DNA from: Streptomyces rhizoryzae
Lineage (GTDB): Bacteria > Actinomycetota > Actinomycetes > Streptomycetales > Streptomycetaceae
NCBI RefSeq assembly: GCF_023155275.1
Contig: NZ_JALMUV010000028.1
Span: 1-64,000, forward strand
DNA length: 64,000 nt
Direction of reading: 5' to 3'
This document shows positions 1 through 8,171 of the stretch, piece after piece; position 1 is the first letter of the stretch; every line of letters begins with the position of its first letter. The notes beneath the pieces are model-generated. The model did not search any database. It saw only the letters and a list, made by a program, of their open reading frames with translations, and was not told the origin of the DNA. Both the position numbers and the translations under genes were made by a program.

Positions 1-1
1 C

Positions 2-1066
2 ACCCCGCCCCACCGGGCCACCGCCCACCGGGCCACCGCGCCCCCCGCCCGCCCGTTCACCCTGATCGCCTCCGGCGACGTCCTCCCCACGCACCCCGAG
101 GTGCTCGACACCGCGCAGGACGACGCCCCGGTGGACGGCGGCTACGACTTCCGGCCGATGCTCCGCGGCGTCCGGCCGCTGATCTCCCGCGCCGGCCTCG
201 CCCTCTGCCACCTCCAGGCGCCGCTCGGCCCGCTGGACGGCCCGTTCACCGGCTACCCCGCCCTCCAGGCGCCGCCGCAGATCGCCGCCGCCCTCAAGGC
301 GACCGGCTTCGACTCCTGCGCCACCGCCTCCCACCACGCCCTGGACCAGGGCGCCGACGGCGTCCGCCGCACCCTGGACGCGCTGGACACGGTCGGCCTC
401 CGGCACGCCGGCACCGCCCGCGACGCCGCCGAGGCCGCCCGCCCGGCCCTGCTGCGCGCCCCCGGCGGCGCCCTGGTCGCCCACCTCGCGTACGCCGACG
501 GCACCGACGGCGCCCGGCCCCCGGAGGACGCCCCCTGGTCGGTCAGCCCGCTCGACCCGGCGCGGATCCTCGCCGACGCCCGGGCGGCCCGCCGCGCCGG
601 CGCCGACGTGGTGGTCGTCAGCGCCTCCTGGGGCGCCGAGTACCGCACCGCCCCGGATGCCCGGCAGCTCCACCTGGCCCGCACCCTCACCGCCGCCCGC
701 ACCGGCGGCCGCCCCGCCGTCGACCTCATCCTCGGCGGTGGCCGCGCGCACACCCCCCAGCCGTTCGAGCGGCTGCACGGCGTCTGGGTCGTCTACGGCC
801 TCGGTGATCAACTCGCCGGGGTGATGCGCCGGGAGCGCGGGGACTGGGGGACGGCCGCGCGGTTCCGGTTCCTGCCGCCCGCCCGGCCCGGCGGGCGGTG
901 GCGGGTCGGCCGGGCCGAGTACGTGCCGCTGCTGACCGAGACCGGCCCGCCCCTGCGCGTCCTCGACCTGGGCCGCACCTCCGGGTACGCGGACGTCCGG
1001 GCGGGCATCGACCGGGCCGTGCTCAGCCGCGGCGCGGCCGAGGACGGGCTGGTGCGGGGGCGCTGA
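2..1066 (+). CDS. CapA-family protein, 5' end cut by window edge
   Basis: C-terminal ~354 residues of a CapA/PgsA-type protein (poly-gamma-glutamate capsule family, metallophosphatase-like fold). The frame is open from base 2, and the near-N-terminal segment FTLIASGDVLPTHPEVL matches the family's opening strand with its Gly-Asp metal-site motif. Downstream are the usual family blocks: a FDSCATASHHALDQG segment (normally A.NNH.D.G), a YADGTDG region, and VVSASWGAEY, which corresponds to the family's conserved W-G-E-Y block. The in-frame GTG at 101 lies inside the domain, so the true start is upstream of the window. The exact substrate in streptomycetes is unknown; the role in polyanionic cell-wall material is family inference. 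The next gene (TetR regulator) follows after 125 bp on the same strand. Confidence 0.8.
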   Translation, partial: TPPHRATAHRATAPPARPFTLIASGDVLPTHPEVLDTAQDDAPVDGGYDFRPMLRGVRPLISRAGLALCHLQAPLGPLDGPFTGYPALQAPPQIAAALKATGFDSCATASHHALDQGADGVRRTLDALDTVGLRHAGTARDAAEAARPALLRAPGGALVAHLAYADGTDGARPPEDAPWSVSPLDPARILADARAARRAGADVVVVSASWGAEYRTAPDARQLHLARTLTAARTGGRPAVDLILGGGRAHTPQPFERLHGVWVVYGLGDQLAGVMRRERGDWGTAARFRFLPPARPGGRWRVGRAEYVPLLTETGPPLRVLDLGRTSGYADVRAGIDRAVLSRGAAEDGLVRGR

Positions 1067-1191
1067 CCGGCGGCCGCCGCGGGCGGACCGCGGTCCTCCG
1101 GTGCGGTCCGCCGCCGCGGTGTGAAACCCTTGTGGGGGAGTACGACCCCGCCGACCACCGGATCGGCCAGGCAGGAAAGGACCGGAGGGCA

Positions 1192-1812
1192 GTGAGCGAG
1201 AGTGCGGCCGTCCGGCCCCGCAACCCGCGCGGACAGGGCGAGCGCCTGCGGGAGGAGCTCCTGCGGGCGACCGAGCGCCTCCTGGAGGAGGTCGGCAGCG
1301 AGGACGCGCTGTCGTTGCGCGCGGTGGCCCGCGAGGCCGGTGTCGCCGCGCCGAGCATCTACCGGCACTTCGCCGACAAGACCGAGCTGGTCTGGGCGAC
1401 GCTGGAGGTCAGCTACGAGCGGCTGGCGCACGCCATGACCGACGCCGCCGGGGAGGCCGACGAGGACGACCCGGTGGCCCGGCTGCGCGCCCAGCTCCGC
1501 GCCTACTGCCACTACGCCATCACGCACCCGGCCAACTACCGGCTGCTGTACGAGACCCGGCAGAGCCCGGTCGACCCGGAGCGGCTCGCCGGGCACCCGG
1601 CCGGGCTGCTGGTGCGCAGCTGGCACCACGCGCTGACCGCCTGCGAGGAGGCCGGCTGGCGGGTGCGCGGCTCGCGCGCCGAGGCGCCGTACCTCCTGTG
1701 GTCGGCGGTGCACGGCCGGGTGATGATCTGGCAGGTCATGCCGAGCCGCAAGGACTCCAGCCGGCTGGACCGCTTCGTGGACGAGATCCTCCAGCTGCTG
1801 CTGGAGCGCTGA
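1192..1812 (+). CDS. TetR/AcrR-family transcriptional regulator
   Basis: 206-residue repressor-type regulator. The N-terminal helix-turn-helix spans about residues 18-62: LSLRAVAREAGVAAPSIYRH is the classic TetR recognition region, followed by FADKTELV. The C-terminal ligand domain carries a WHHALTACEEAGW / LLWSAVHG pattern typical of the WHG-type C-terminal domain. The same frame is open further upstream, but GTG 1192 has a GGAGGG ribosome site about 5 bases away and begins just before the family's usual N-terminus. A terminator-like hairpin lies 90 bp downstream. It sits directly before a P450/ferredoxin/reductase operon whose leader holds two repeated TTACGC-N-TGT-type sites, so it probably controls that operon; this is inference. 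Confidence 0.85.
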   Translation: MSESAAVRPRNPRGQGERLREELLRATERLLEEVGSEDALSLRAVAREAGVAAPSIYRHFADKTELVWATLEVSYERLAHAMTDAAGEADEDDPVARLRAQLRAYCHYAITHPANYRLLYETRQSPVDPERLAGHPAGLLVRSWHHALTACEEAGWRVRGSRAEAPYLLWSAVHGRVMIWQVMPSRKDSSRLDRFVDEILQLLLER

Positions 1813-1901
1813 GCCGCCGCTGTTCCCCTGCTGACTCCGCGCTGATTTCCCGCTGACTCCGCGCGCCCCGGGCGGGCGCGGACGCGATCCGGGCTTCCCC
1901 G

Positions 1902-1931
1902 GGGCCCCGGCCGTTCCGACGGCCGGGGCCC
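1902..1931 (+). terminator. Hairpin terminator after the TetR gene
   Basis: Perfect 12-bp stem (1902-1913 with 1920-1931) closed by a TTCCGA loop, about 90 bp after the regulator's stop. There is no clear U-run, as is common in actinomycetes. The rest of the 1813-2148 gap is a pyrimidine-rich stretch followed by the repeated operator-like sites at 2070-2096. Confidence 0.6.
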
Positions 1932-2069
1932 TGCGCGTGCCCGCCGTCCTTCCCTCTTCCCTCCCTGCCCTCCTGCTTCCGCTCCTCCTGCTTCCTTCCT
2001 CCCCCTCCCGTGCCTCCTGTGTTCCTTCGGTCACTTTCCGGGCGGAGGGCCGGGGGGTTTACCCGCTCA

Positions 2070-2096
2070 TTACGCATGTAAGTTTACGCTTGTTAG
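2070..2096 (+). promoter_or_regulatory. Two repeated TTACGC-type sites before the P450 operon
   Basis: TTACGCATGTAAG (2070-2082) and TTACGCTTGTTAG (2084-2096) form a 13-base direct repeat with two mismatches. The first copy also contains the dyad TTAC-N4-GTAA. The local sequence is much more A+T-rich than its surroundings and lies 53 bases before the P450 start at 2149. Position and shape fit an operator for the adjacent TetR regulator overlapping the promoter; this is inferred. Confidence 0.45.
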
Positions 2097-2148
2097 GCGA
2101 AGGATCGACTCATGGCGCACACCCACCGGTGTGCGCGCGAGGAGCGAG

Positions 2149-3378
2149 ATGACCGACATGATCGACACGACAGTTCCCGCCGCCCCGGGGCCGCTGCCCG
2201 TCCAGCCCCCGGCCGGCTGCCCCTTCGACCCCCCTGCCGAGTTCGGCGCCCTGCGCACCGAGGAGCCGATCTCCCCGATCTCGCTCCCCGACGGCAGCCG
2301 GGCCTGGCTGGCGACCCGCTATGCCGACATCCGCGCGATCCTCGGCGACACCCGCTTCAGCTCCGACACCACCGTCCCCGGCTATCCGCTCAGCGGCATG
2401 ACCGGTGGGGGGAACACCGCGAACCGCGGCTTCATCCGGATGGACCCGCCCGAGCACACCCGGCTGCGCCGGATGGTCACGCGGGAGTTCATGGTCAAGC
2501 GCGTCGAGGCGCTGCGCCCGGAGATCCAGCGCCTGACCGACGAGCTGTGCGACGCGATGGAGCGCCGGGCCGGCGAGCCGGTCGACCTGGTCGAGGCGCT
2601 CGCCCTGCCCGTCCCCTCCCTCGTGATCAGCCTGCTGCTCGGCGTCCCGTACGAGGACCACGACGTCTTCCAGCGGCTCACCGGCAAGCTGCTCTCCCGC
2701 ACCATCGCCGAGGACGCGCGCGAGTCCGCCCGGGTCGAGCTGCGCGACTACCTCGACGCGCTGGTGACCGCCAAGGAGAAGGAGCCGGGCGACGACATCC
2801 TCGGCCGGCTGATCACCGAGCAGCAGCGCACCGGCGAGATCACCCATGACGACGTGGCCGCCTTCGCCGCCCTGCTGCTCGTCGCCGGGCACGAGACGAC
2901 CGCCAACATGATCGGCCTCAGCGCCCTGACCCTGATGCGCGACCCGGAGACCGCCGAGCAGCTGCGGCAGGACCCCTCCCTGATCCGCGGCGCCGTCGAG
3001 GAGCTGCTGCGCTTCCACAGCATCATCCGCAACGGCCCGCGCCGGGTCGCCACCGCCGACATCGAGATCGGCGGGCAGCTCATCAAGGCCGGTGAGGGCG
3101 TGGTGGTCGCGGTCCCGTCCGCCAACCGCGACGAGACCGTCTTCGCCGACCCCGACCGCCTCGACGTCCGCCGGGCCAACGCCCAGCACCACGTCGCCTT
3201 CGGCTACGGCATCCACCAGTGCCTCGGCCAGGCCCTGGCCCGGGTCGAGCTCCAGGTCGTCATAGCCACCCTGCTGCGGCGCTTCCCCACGATGCGGCCC
3301 GCCGTGCCCGTCGAGGAGATCCCGTTCCGCACGGACATGGCCATCTACGGCTGCCACTCCCTGCCCGTCACCTGGTGA
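2149..3378 (+). CDS. Cytochrome P450 (CYP105-like class I)
   Basis: 409-residue soluble bacterial P450. Visible hallmarks are the I-helix oxygen-activation motif AGHETT (about residues 246-251), the K-helix EELLR, and the haem-binding loop FGYGIHQCLG with the proximal cysteine at residue 358. The N-terminal third contains PPEHTRLRRMV, the usual C-helix block. Overall it resembles the Streptomyces CYP105 family, which hydroxylates diverse xenobiotics and secondary metabolites; the substrate here is unknown. ATG 2149 is chosen because GGAG (2141-2144) precedes it; GTG 2131 and ATG 2158 are alternatives. A ferredoxin and a ferredoxin reductase follow on the same strand, giving a complete class I electron-transfer set. 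Confidence 0.92.
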   Translation: MTDMIDTTVPAAPGPLPVQPPAGCPFDPPAEFGALRTEEPISPISLPDGSRAWLATRYADIRAILGDTRFSSDTTVPGYPLSGMTGGGNTANRGFIRMDPPEHTRLRRMVTREFMVKRVEALRPEIQRLTDELCDAMERRAGEPVDLVEALALPVPSLVISLLLGVPYEDHDVFQRLTGKLLSRTIAEDARESARVELRDYLDALVTAKEKEPGDDILGRLITEQQRTGEITHDDVAAFAALLLVAGHETTANMIGLSALTLMRDPETAEQLRQDPSLIRGAVEELLRFHSIIRNGPRRVATADIEIGGQLIKAGEGVVVAVPSANRDETVFADPDRLDVRRANAQHHVAFGYGIHQCLGQALARVELQVVIATLLRRFPTMRPAVPVEEIPFRTDMAIYGCHSLPVTW

Positions 3379-3518
3379 CCCGGGCCGCCGGTCCGGAGGC
3401 CGGGCCGCCCGCGGCGGTCCGGTTCCCCCGGGCCGCCCGCACCGTACCACCCGTACGGCATGATCCACAGCGGAACCACCCGTACGGACGCCCTTCGCAC
3501 ACCTACGGAGCCACCACC

Positions 3519-3713
3519 ATGAAGATCACCCTTGACGCCGACAAGTGCTGTGCCGCCGGCCAGTGCGTGCTGATCGCCCCCGAGGTCTTCGACCAGCGGG
3601 ACGAGGACGGCGTGGTCGTCCTCCTCGACGCCGAGCCGCCCGCCGGGCAGCACGCCGCGGTCCGCGAGGCGGCCGCCATCTGCCCGGCAGCCGTCATCGA
3701 GGTCCAGGAATGA
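3519..3713 (+). CDS. 3Fe-4S ferredoxin partner of the P450
   Basis: 64-residue ferredoxin of the type found beside Streptomyces P450 genes. Cys10 and Cys16 (CCAAGQC) and Cys55 (ICPAAV) are the three ligands expected for a [3Fe-4S] cluster; the residue that would be the fourth ligand of a 4Fe cluster is Ala13. It should shuttle electrons from the reductase encoded next to the P450 encoded 140 bp upstream. Its stop codon overlaps the reductase start (ATGA), so the two are translationally coupled. ATG 3519 follows an ACGGAG ribosome site. Confidence 0.92.
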   Translation: MKITLDADKCCAAGQCVLIAPEVFDQRDEDGVVVLLDAEPPAGQHAAVREAAAICPAAVIEVQE

Positions 3714-5029
3714 CCGACCGCCCGATCGCCGTGGTCGGGGCCTCGGCCGCCGGTATCACCGCCGCCGAGGCCCTGCGCCGGGCCGGCTGGACCGGCCCGC
3801 TGACCCTGATCGGCGACGAACCCCACCTCCCGTACGACCGGCCGCCGCTGTCCAAGCAGCTGCTGCACGGCGCCTGGGAGCCGGAGCGGCTGCTGCTGCG
3901 CACCGCCGAGCAGCTCGACCCGCTCGGCCTCGACCTGCGGCTCGGCACCCGGGCCACCGGCCTCGACGTCGCCACCCGCACCCTCACCCTGGCCGGCGGG
4001 GAGCGCCTGGCCTGCGCCGGTGTGATCGTCGCGACCGGGGTGGCGGCCCGCACCCTGCCCGCCGCCGACGGCCTCGCCGGGGTCTTCACCCTGCGCACCC
4101 TGGACGACGCCCTGGCCCTGCGGGGCGATCTGGCCGGCGGCCCCCGCCGCCTGGTCGTGGTCGGCAACGGCGTCCTCGGCTGCGAGGCCGCCGCGGTGGC
4201 CAGGGAGCTCGGCCACGACGTCACCCTCGTCGGCCGGGAGCCGGTGCCGATGGCCGCCGCGGTCGGTCGCGGGATCGGGGAGCTGCTCGCCGAGGAGCAC
4301 CGGGCCCGCGGTGTCCGGCTGCTCACCGCGGAGGTGGCCGGGTTCGAGGTCGCCGCCGGTAGTGCCGTCGGTGTTGCCGCCGACCGGACGGCCGCCCAGG
4401 GCGCGCCGCCCCGGGTCAGCGGCGTCCGGCTGGCCGGCGGCGAGCTGCTGCCTGCCGATCTGGTGCTGCTCGCCATCGGCTCCGCGCCCGCGGTCGGCTG
4501 GCTGACCGACCCGGCCCTGGACATCACCGACGGCCTGCGCTGCGACACCTACTGCGCCGCCGCCCCCGGCATCTACGCCGCGGGCGACGTGGCCCGCTGG
4601 GAGCACCCGGAGCACGGCCGCCCGCTCCGCTTCGAGCACCGGATGAACGCCACCGAGCAGGCCATGGCCGCCGCCCGCAACCTCGTCGCCGAACTCGCCG
4701 CCGAGGGCGCCCTGCCGGGTGGCGCCGAGGGCGCACCGCCCCCGGAGCGCCGGCCGTTCGCCCCGGTGCCGTACTTCTGGTCCGACCAGTACGCCCTCAA
4801 GCTCCAGGCGTACGGTCTGACCACCGGCGCCGACGAGGTGGAGACCACCGTCCTGGACCGCGCCGCCCGCCGCGCCGTGGCCCTCTTCGGCCGGGACGGC
4901 CGGGCCGTCGGGGTGCTCGCCTGCGGCCTGCCGCCGCGTCAGATACGGGCCCTGCGCGCCGTGGTCGCCGGCCCCGGCCCGTGGGAGGAGGCCCGCGCCG
5001 CGGTCCGCGCCGCCACCGCCGCCGCGTAA
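3710..5029 (+). CDS. NAD(P)H-dependent ferredoxin reductase, FAD-binding
   Basis: 439-residue pyridine nucleotide-disulphide-type oxidoreductase of the rubredoxin/ferredoxin reductase group. Residues 6-24 form the FAD Rossmann motif (VVGASAAGITAAEALRRAG). A second dinucleotide motif (VVVGNGVLGCEAAAVAREL, around residue 147) binds NAD(P)H, and YAAGDVARW is the conserved FAD-contacting block. The C-terminal region has PYFWSDQY, typical of P450-linked ferredoxin reductases. It overlaps the ferredoxin by 4 bases. Together the P450, ferredoxin and reductase form a self-sufficient monooxygenase operon ending in a hairpin at 5035-5064. Confidence 0.92.
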   Translation: MTDRPIAVVGASAAGITAAEALRRAGWTGPLTLIGDEPHLPYDRPPLSKQLLHGAWEPERLLLRTAEQLDPLGLDLRLGTRATGLDVATRTLTLAGGERLACAGVIVATGVAARTLPAADGLAGVFTLRTLDDALALRGDLAGGPRRLVVVGNGVLGCEAAAVARELGHDVTLVGREPVPMAAAVGRGIGELLAEEHRARGVRLLTAEVAGFEVAAGSAVGVAADRTAAQGAPPRVSGVRLAGGELLPADLVLLAIGSAPAVGWLTDPALDITDGLRCDTYCAAAPGIYAAGDVARWEHPEHGRPLRFEHRMNATEQAMAAARNLVAELAAEGALPGGAEGAPPPERRPFAPVPYFWSDQYALKLQAYGLTTGADEVETTVLDRAARRAVALFGRDGRAVGVLACGLPPRQIRALRAVVAGPGPWEEARAAVRAATAAA

Positions 5030-5034
5030 CGGAC

Positions 5035-5064
5035 GTGCCCCGGGGGCTCCCGCCCGCGGGGCAC
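5035..5064 (+). terminator. Hairpin after the P450 operon
   Basis: GTGCCCCG (5035-5042) pairs with CGGGGCAC (5057-5064), starting six bases after the reductase stop. It is a moderate stem without a U-run, placed where an operon terminator is expected. Confidence 0.45.
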
Positions 5065-5104
5065 CCCCAACGGCCCGCGGGGAGGCGTCGCCGATGATGG
5101 AGGC

Positions 5105-7609
5105 ATGACCGACTCCTACGTCCGGGTGCGCGGCGCCCGGGAGCACAACCTCCGCGGTATCGATGTGGACATCCCGAGGGACGCCCTGGTCGCGTTCACC
5201 GGGGTGTCCGGATCGGGCAAGTCCTCCCTGGCCTTCGGCACCCTGTACGCCGAGGCGCAGCGCCGCTACTTCGAGTCGGTCGCCCCGTACGCCCGGCGCC
5301 TGATCCACCAGGTCGGCGCGCCCCGGGTGGAGGAGATCACCGGGCTGCCGCCGGCCGTCGCGCTGGAGCAGCGGCGCTCCGCGCCCACCTCCCGCTCCTC
5401 GGTCGGCACGGTCACCACCCTCTCCAACACCCTGCGGATGCTGTTCTCCCGCGCGGGCGACTATCCCGAAGGCAGCACCGGGCGGCTGGACTCCGACGCG
5501 TTCTCGCCCAACACCGCCGCCGGCGCCTGCCCGGAGTGCCACGGACTGGGCACCGTCCACCGGGTCACCGAGGACTCCCTCGTCCCCGACCCCGCGCTCT
5601 CCATCCGCGACGGCGCCATCGCCGCCTGGCCCGGTGCCTGGCAGGGCAAGAACCTCCGCGACATCCTCGCCGCCCTCGGCCACGACATCGACCGCCCCTG
5701 GCGCGACCTCCCGGCGGCCGACCGCGCGTGGATCCTGTTCACCGACGAGCAGCCGGTCGTCACCGTCCACCCGGTCCGCGAGGCCGGCCGCATCCAACGG
5801 CCCTACAAGGGCCAGTACATGAGCGCCCGGCGCTACGTCCTGCACACCTTCGCCGATTCGCGCAGCGAGACGCTGCGCAAGCGGGTCCGGGCCTTCCTGA
5901 CCGCCGAGCCCTGCCCGGCGTGCGACGGCCGGCGGCTGCGCCCCGAGGCGCTGGCCGTCACCTTCGAGGGCCGGGACATCGCCGCCCTCACCGCCCTGCC
6001 GCTGACCTCCCTCGCCGCCGTGCTGCGCCGCACCGCCGCCCGCCCCGGCGACGACCCCGCCCCCACCCTCGCCCGCGACCTGCTCGCCCGCATCGAGGTC
6101 CTCACCGAACTCGGCCTGGGCTACCTCAGCATGGACCGGCCCGCCCCCACCCTCTCCGCCGGCGAACTCCAGCGCCTCCGCCTCGCCACCCAGCTGCGCT
6201 CCGGCCTGTTCGGCGTGGTCTACGTGCTGGACGAGCCGTCCGCCGGGCTGCACCCCGCCGACACCGAGGCCCTGCTCACCGTCCTGCGCCGCCTCAAGGA
6301 CGCCGGCAACACCCTCTTCGTCGTCGAGCACGACATGGACGTGGTCCGGCACGCCGACTGGCTCGTCGACATCGGCCCGCGCGCCGGGGAGCACGGCGGC
6401 CGGGTGGTGCACAGCGGCCCGGTCGCCGCCCTCGCCGGCGCCGAGGGGTCCGCCACCCGCCGCTTCCTCTTCACCCCCGCCCCGCCCCCCGCCCGCACCC
6501 CGCGCACCCCCACCGGCACCCTCACCCTGCGCGGCGTCACCCTGCACAACCTCCGCGACCTCGACGCGGCGTTCCCGCTCGGGGTCTTCACCGCCGTCAC
6601 CGGCGTCTCCGGATCCGGGAAGTCCACCCTGGTCAGCCGGGTTCTCGCGGAAACCGTCCGGGACCACCTGGCCGCTGATGGCCGCCCGGACACCGGCGGC
6701 CCGGACACCGGCGGCCCGGACGAAGGAGGCCCGGACACCGGCCCCGACACCGACGACGACACCGCACCGGCCGCCCGCGCCCGCCTCACCGCCGCCGAGG
6801 GGCTGGCGGCCGTCGACCGGCTGGTCCGCGTCGACCAGCGGCCCATCGGCCGCACCCCGCGCTCCAACCTCGCCACCTACACCGGCCTGTTCGACGCCGT
6901 CCGCAAGGTCTTCGCCGCCACCGACGAGGCCCGCGCCCGCGGCTACCGAGCCGGCCGGTTCTCCTTCAACGTCCCGGCCGGCCGCTGCCCGGCCTGCCAG
7001 GGCGAGGGCTTCGTCGCCGTCGAACTCCTCTTCCTGCCCGGCACCTACGCGCCCTGCGCCGAGTGCCGCGGCGCCCGCTACAACCCCGAGACCTTGGAGA
7101 TCACCTACCGCGGACGCACCATCGCCGACGTGCTCGGCCTCACCGTCGACGACGCCGCGGAGTTCCTCGCCGACGTCCCCGCCGCCGCCCGCAGCCTGCG
7201 CACCCTCCAGGACGTCGGCCTGGGCTACCTCCGGCTCGGGCAGCCCGCCACCGAACTCTCCGGCGGCGAGGCCCAGCGCATCAAACTCGCCGCCGAACTC
7301 CAGCGCACCCGCCGCGGACACACCCTCTACCTCCTCGACGAACCCACCACCGGCCTGCACCCCGCCGACACCGAGGTGCTGCTGCGCCAGCTGCACGGCC
7401 TGGTCGACGCCGGCCACACCGTCGTGGTCGTCGAGCACGACATGGCCGTGGTGGCCGGCGCCGACCACGTCATCGACCTCGGTCCGGGCGGCGGCGCCGA
7501 GGGCGGCCGGATCGTCGCCGCGGGCACCCCCGCCGAGGTCGCCGCGGCCCCCGGCAGCCGCACCGCGCCCTATCTCGCCCGCCGCGGCCCCCACCCGGCC
7601 GCGTCCTGA
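5105..7609 (+). CDS. UvrA-like ABC ATPase (short, UvrA2/DrrC type)
   Basis: 834 residues, clearly shorter than housekeeping UvrA (about 950-1000). Two ABC modules are visible, each with a Walker A motif (GVSGSGKSSL near residue 35; GVSGSGKSTL near 500) and an ABC signature (LSAGELQRLRL; LSGGEAQRIKL). Zinc-finger cysteines appear in both halves (CPECHG, CPACDG, CPACQG, CAECRG). The reduced length, with little between the first Walker A and its zinc module, fits the UvrA2/DrrC-like class that often lies by drug-resistance or secondary-metabolite genes; its substrate is unknown. A Gly-Pro-Asp-Thr-rich repetitive linker (nt 6688-6750) precedes the second-half linker. ATG 5105 has GGAGG only one base upstream, an unusually tight spacing. 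Confidence 0.88.
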   Translation: MTDSYVRVRGAREHNLRGIDVDIPRDALVAFTGVSGSGKSSLAFGTLYAEAQRRYFESVAPYARRLIHQVGAPRVEEITGLPPAVALEQRRSAPTSRSSVGTVTTLSNTLRMLFSRAGDYPEGSTGRLDSDAFSPNTAAGACPECHGLGTVHRVTEDSLVPDPALSIRDGAIAAWPGAWQGKNLRDILAALGHDIDRPWRDLPAADRAWILFTDEQPVVTVHPVREAGRIQRPYKGQYMSARRYVLHTFADSRSETLRKRVRAFLTAEPCPACDGRRLRPEALAVTFEGRDIAALTALPLTSLAAVLRRTAARPGDDPAPTLARDLLARIEVLTELGLGYLSMDRPAPTLSAGELQRLRLATQLRSGLFGVVYVLDEPSAGLHPADTEALLTVLRRLKDAGNTLFVVEHDMDVVRHADWLVDIGPRAGEHGGRVVHSGPVAALAGAEGSATRRFLFTPAPPPARTPRTPTGTLTLRGVTLHNLRDLDAAFPLGVFTAVTGVSGSGKSTLVSRVLAETVRDHLAADGRPDTGGPDTGGPDEGGPDTGPDTDDDTAPAARARLTAAEGLAAVDRLVRVDQRPIGRTPRSNLATYTGLFDAVRKVFAATDEARARGYRAGRFSFNVPAGRCPACQGEGFVAVELLFLPGTYAPCAECRGARYNPETLEITYRGRTIADVLGLTVDDAAEFLADVPAAARSLRTLQDVGLGYLRLGQPATELSGGEAQRIKLAAELQRTRRGHTLYLLDEPTTGLHPADTEVLLRQLHGLVDAGHTVVVVEHDMAVVAGADHVIDLGPGGGAEGGRIVAAGTPAEVAAAPGSRTAPYLARRGPHPAAS

Positions 7610-7690
7610 GGGTCCGCTACTGTACGCGGGTTGGTTCACCCCGCGGTCGGGCACGCGACCGGGCCGCGGCACGACGAAGGAGCACCACCC

Positions 7691-7903
7691 GTGGCAGACA
7701 TAGAGCAGGCCAGGGCCGCGTTCGCACGGTTCGACGCGGACGGCGACGGCCGGGTCACGCCGGACGAGTTCAAGCGCGCCATGGCCGAGATGGGCGACCC
7801 GCTGGTCACCGGCCCGATGGCCGAGGCGGTCATCAACGCCCGGGACACCGACGGCGACGGCCTGATGTCCTTCGACGAGTTCTGGCACTCGATCCAGGGC
7901 TGA
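7691..7903 (+). CDS. Small EF-hand calcium-binding protein
   Basis: 70-residue acidic protein with two canonical EF-hand loops: DADGDGRVTPDE (residues 15-26) and DTDGDGLMSFDE (residues 51-62). Both have Asp at loop positions 1, 3 and 5 and Glu at 12, so both should bind Ca2+. There is no signal peptide, so it is probably a cytoplasmic calcium sensor or buffer of the type widespread in streptomycetes; its partner is unknown. GTG 7691 is chosen because GAAGGAG lies 9 bases upstream; upstream in-frame codons lack a ribosome site. Confidence 0.9.
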   Translation: MADIEQARAAFARFDADGDGRVTPDEFKRAMAEMGDPLVTGPMAEAVINARDTDGDGLMSFDEFWHSIQG

Positions 7904-7930
7904 GCCCCACCGGCCCCCGGGCCACGGGTC

Positions 7931-7967
7931 CCGCGGCCGGACCGGCACCCCGCCGGCCGGGCCGCGG
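7931..7967 (+). terminator. Hairpin after the EF-hand gene
   Basis: CCGCGGCC (7931-7938) pairs with GGCCGCGG (7960-7967), with additional G/C pairing inside and TTTCC following shortly. It lies 28 bp after the EF-hand stop. Confidence 0.4.
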
Positions 7968-8132
7968 TGGTTTCCGCGCCCGCCGCGCTCAGGTCACCGT
8001 GCCCGGCCGGCACGCGCGGCCATCAACCGGCGTATCGCCTCGTCGGCCTCGACACGACACCTTCAGTGACCATGGCAAGGAGGACGCGGACCGTCGCTGA
8101 CAACGCGCGCACAAAATAGGCGCCCGCCCCAT

Positions 8133-8145
8133 ACCCTGACAGGGT
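8133..8145. promoter_or_regulatory. Palindrome before the XRE regulator remnant
   Basis: ACCCTGACAGGGT is a perfect 6+1+6 palindrome 26 bases upstream of the XRE start, next to an A+T-richer ACAAAATAGG. It could be an autoregulatory operator. It has presumably outlived the function of the broken gene. Confidence 0.35.
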
Positions 8146-8171
8146 CGAGCTGTTCAGAAAGGGGCAAGGCC

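Noticed and set aside
3503..7948. Very long open frame on the minus strand, antisense to the ferredoxin, reductase and UvrA-like genes
   Set aside because: A Gly/Ala/Val-rich shadow created by G/C third-codon bias; no family motif, and the plus-strand genes are well conserved.
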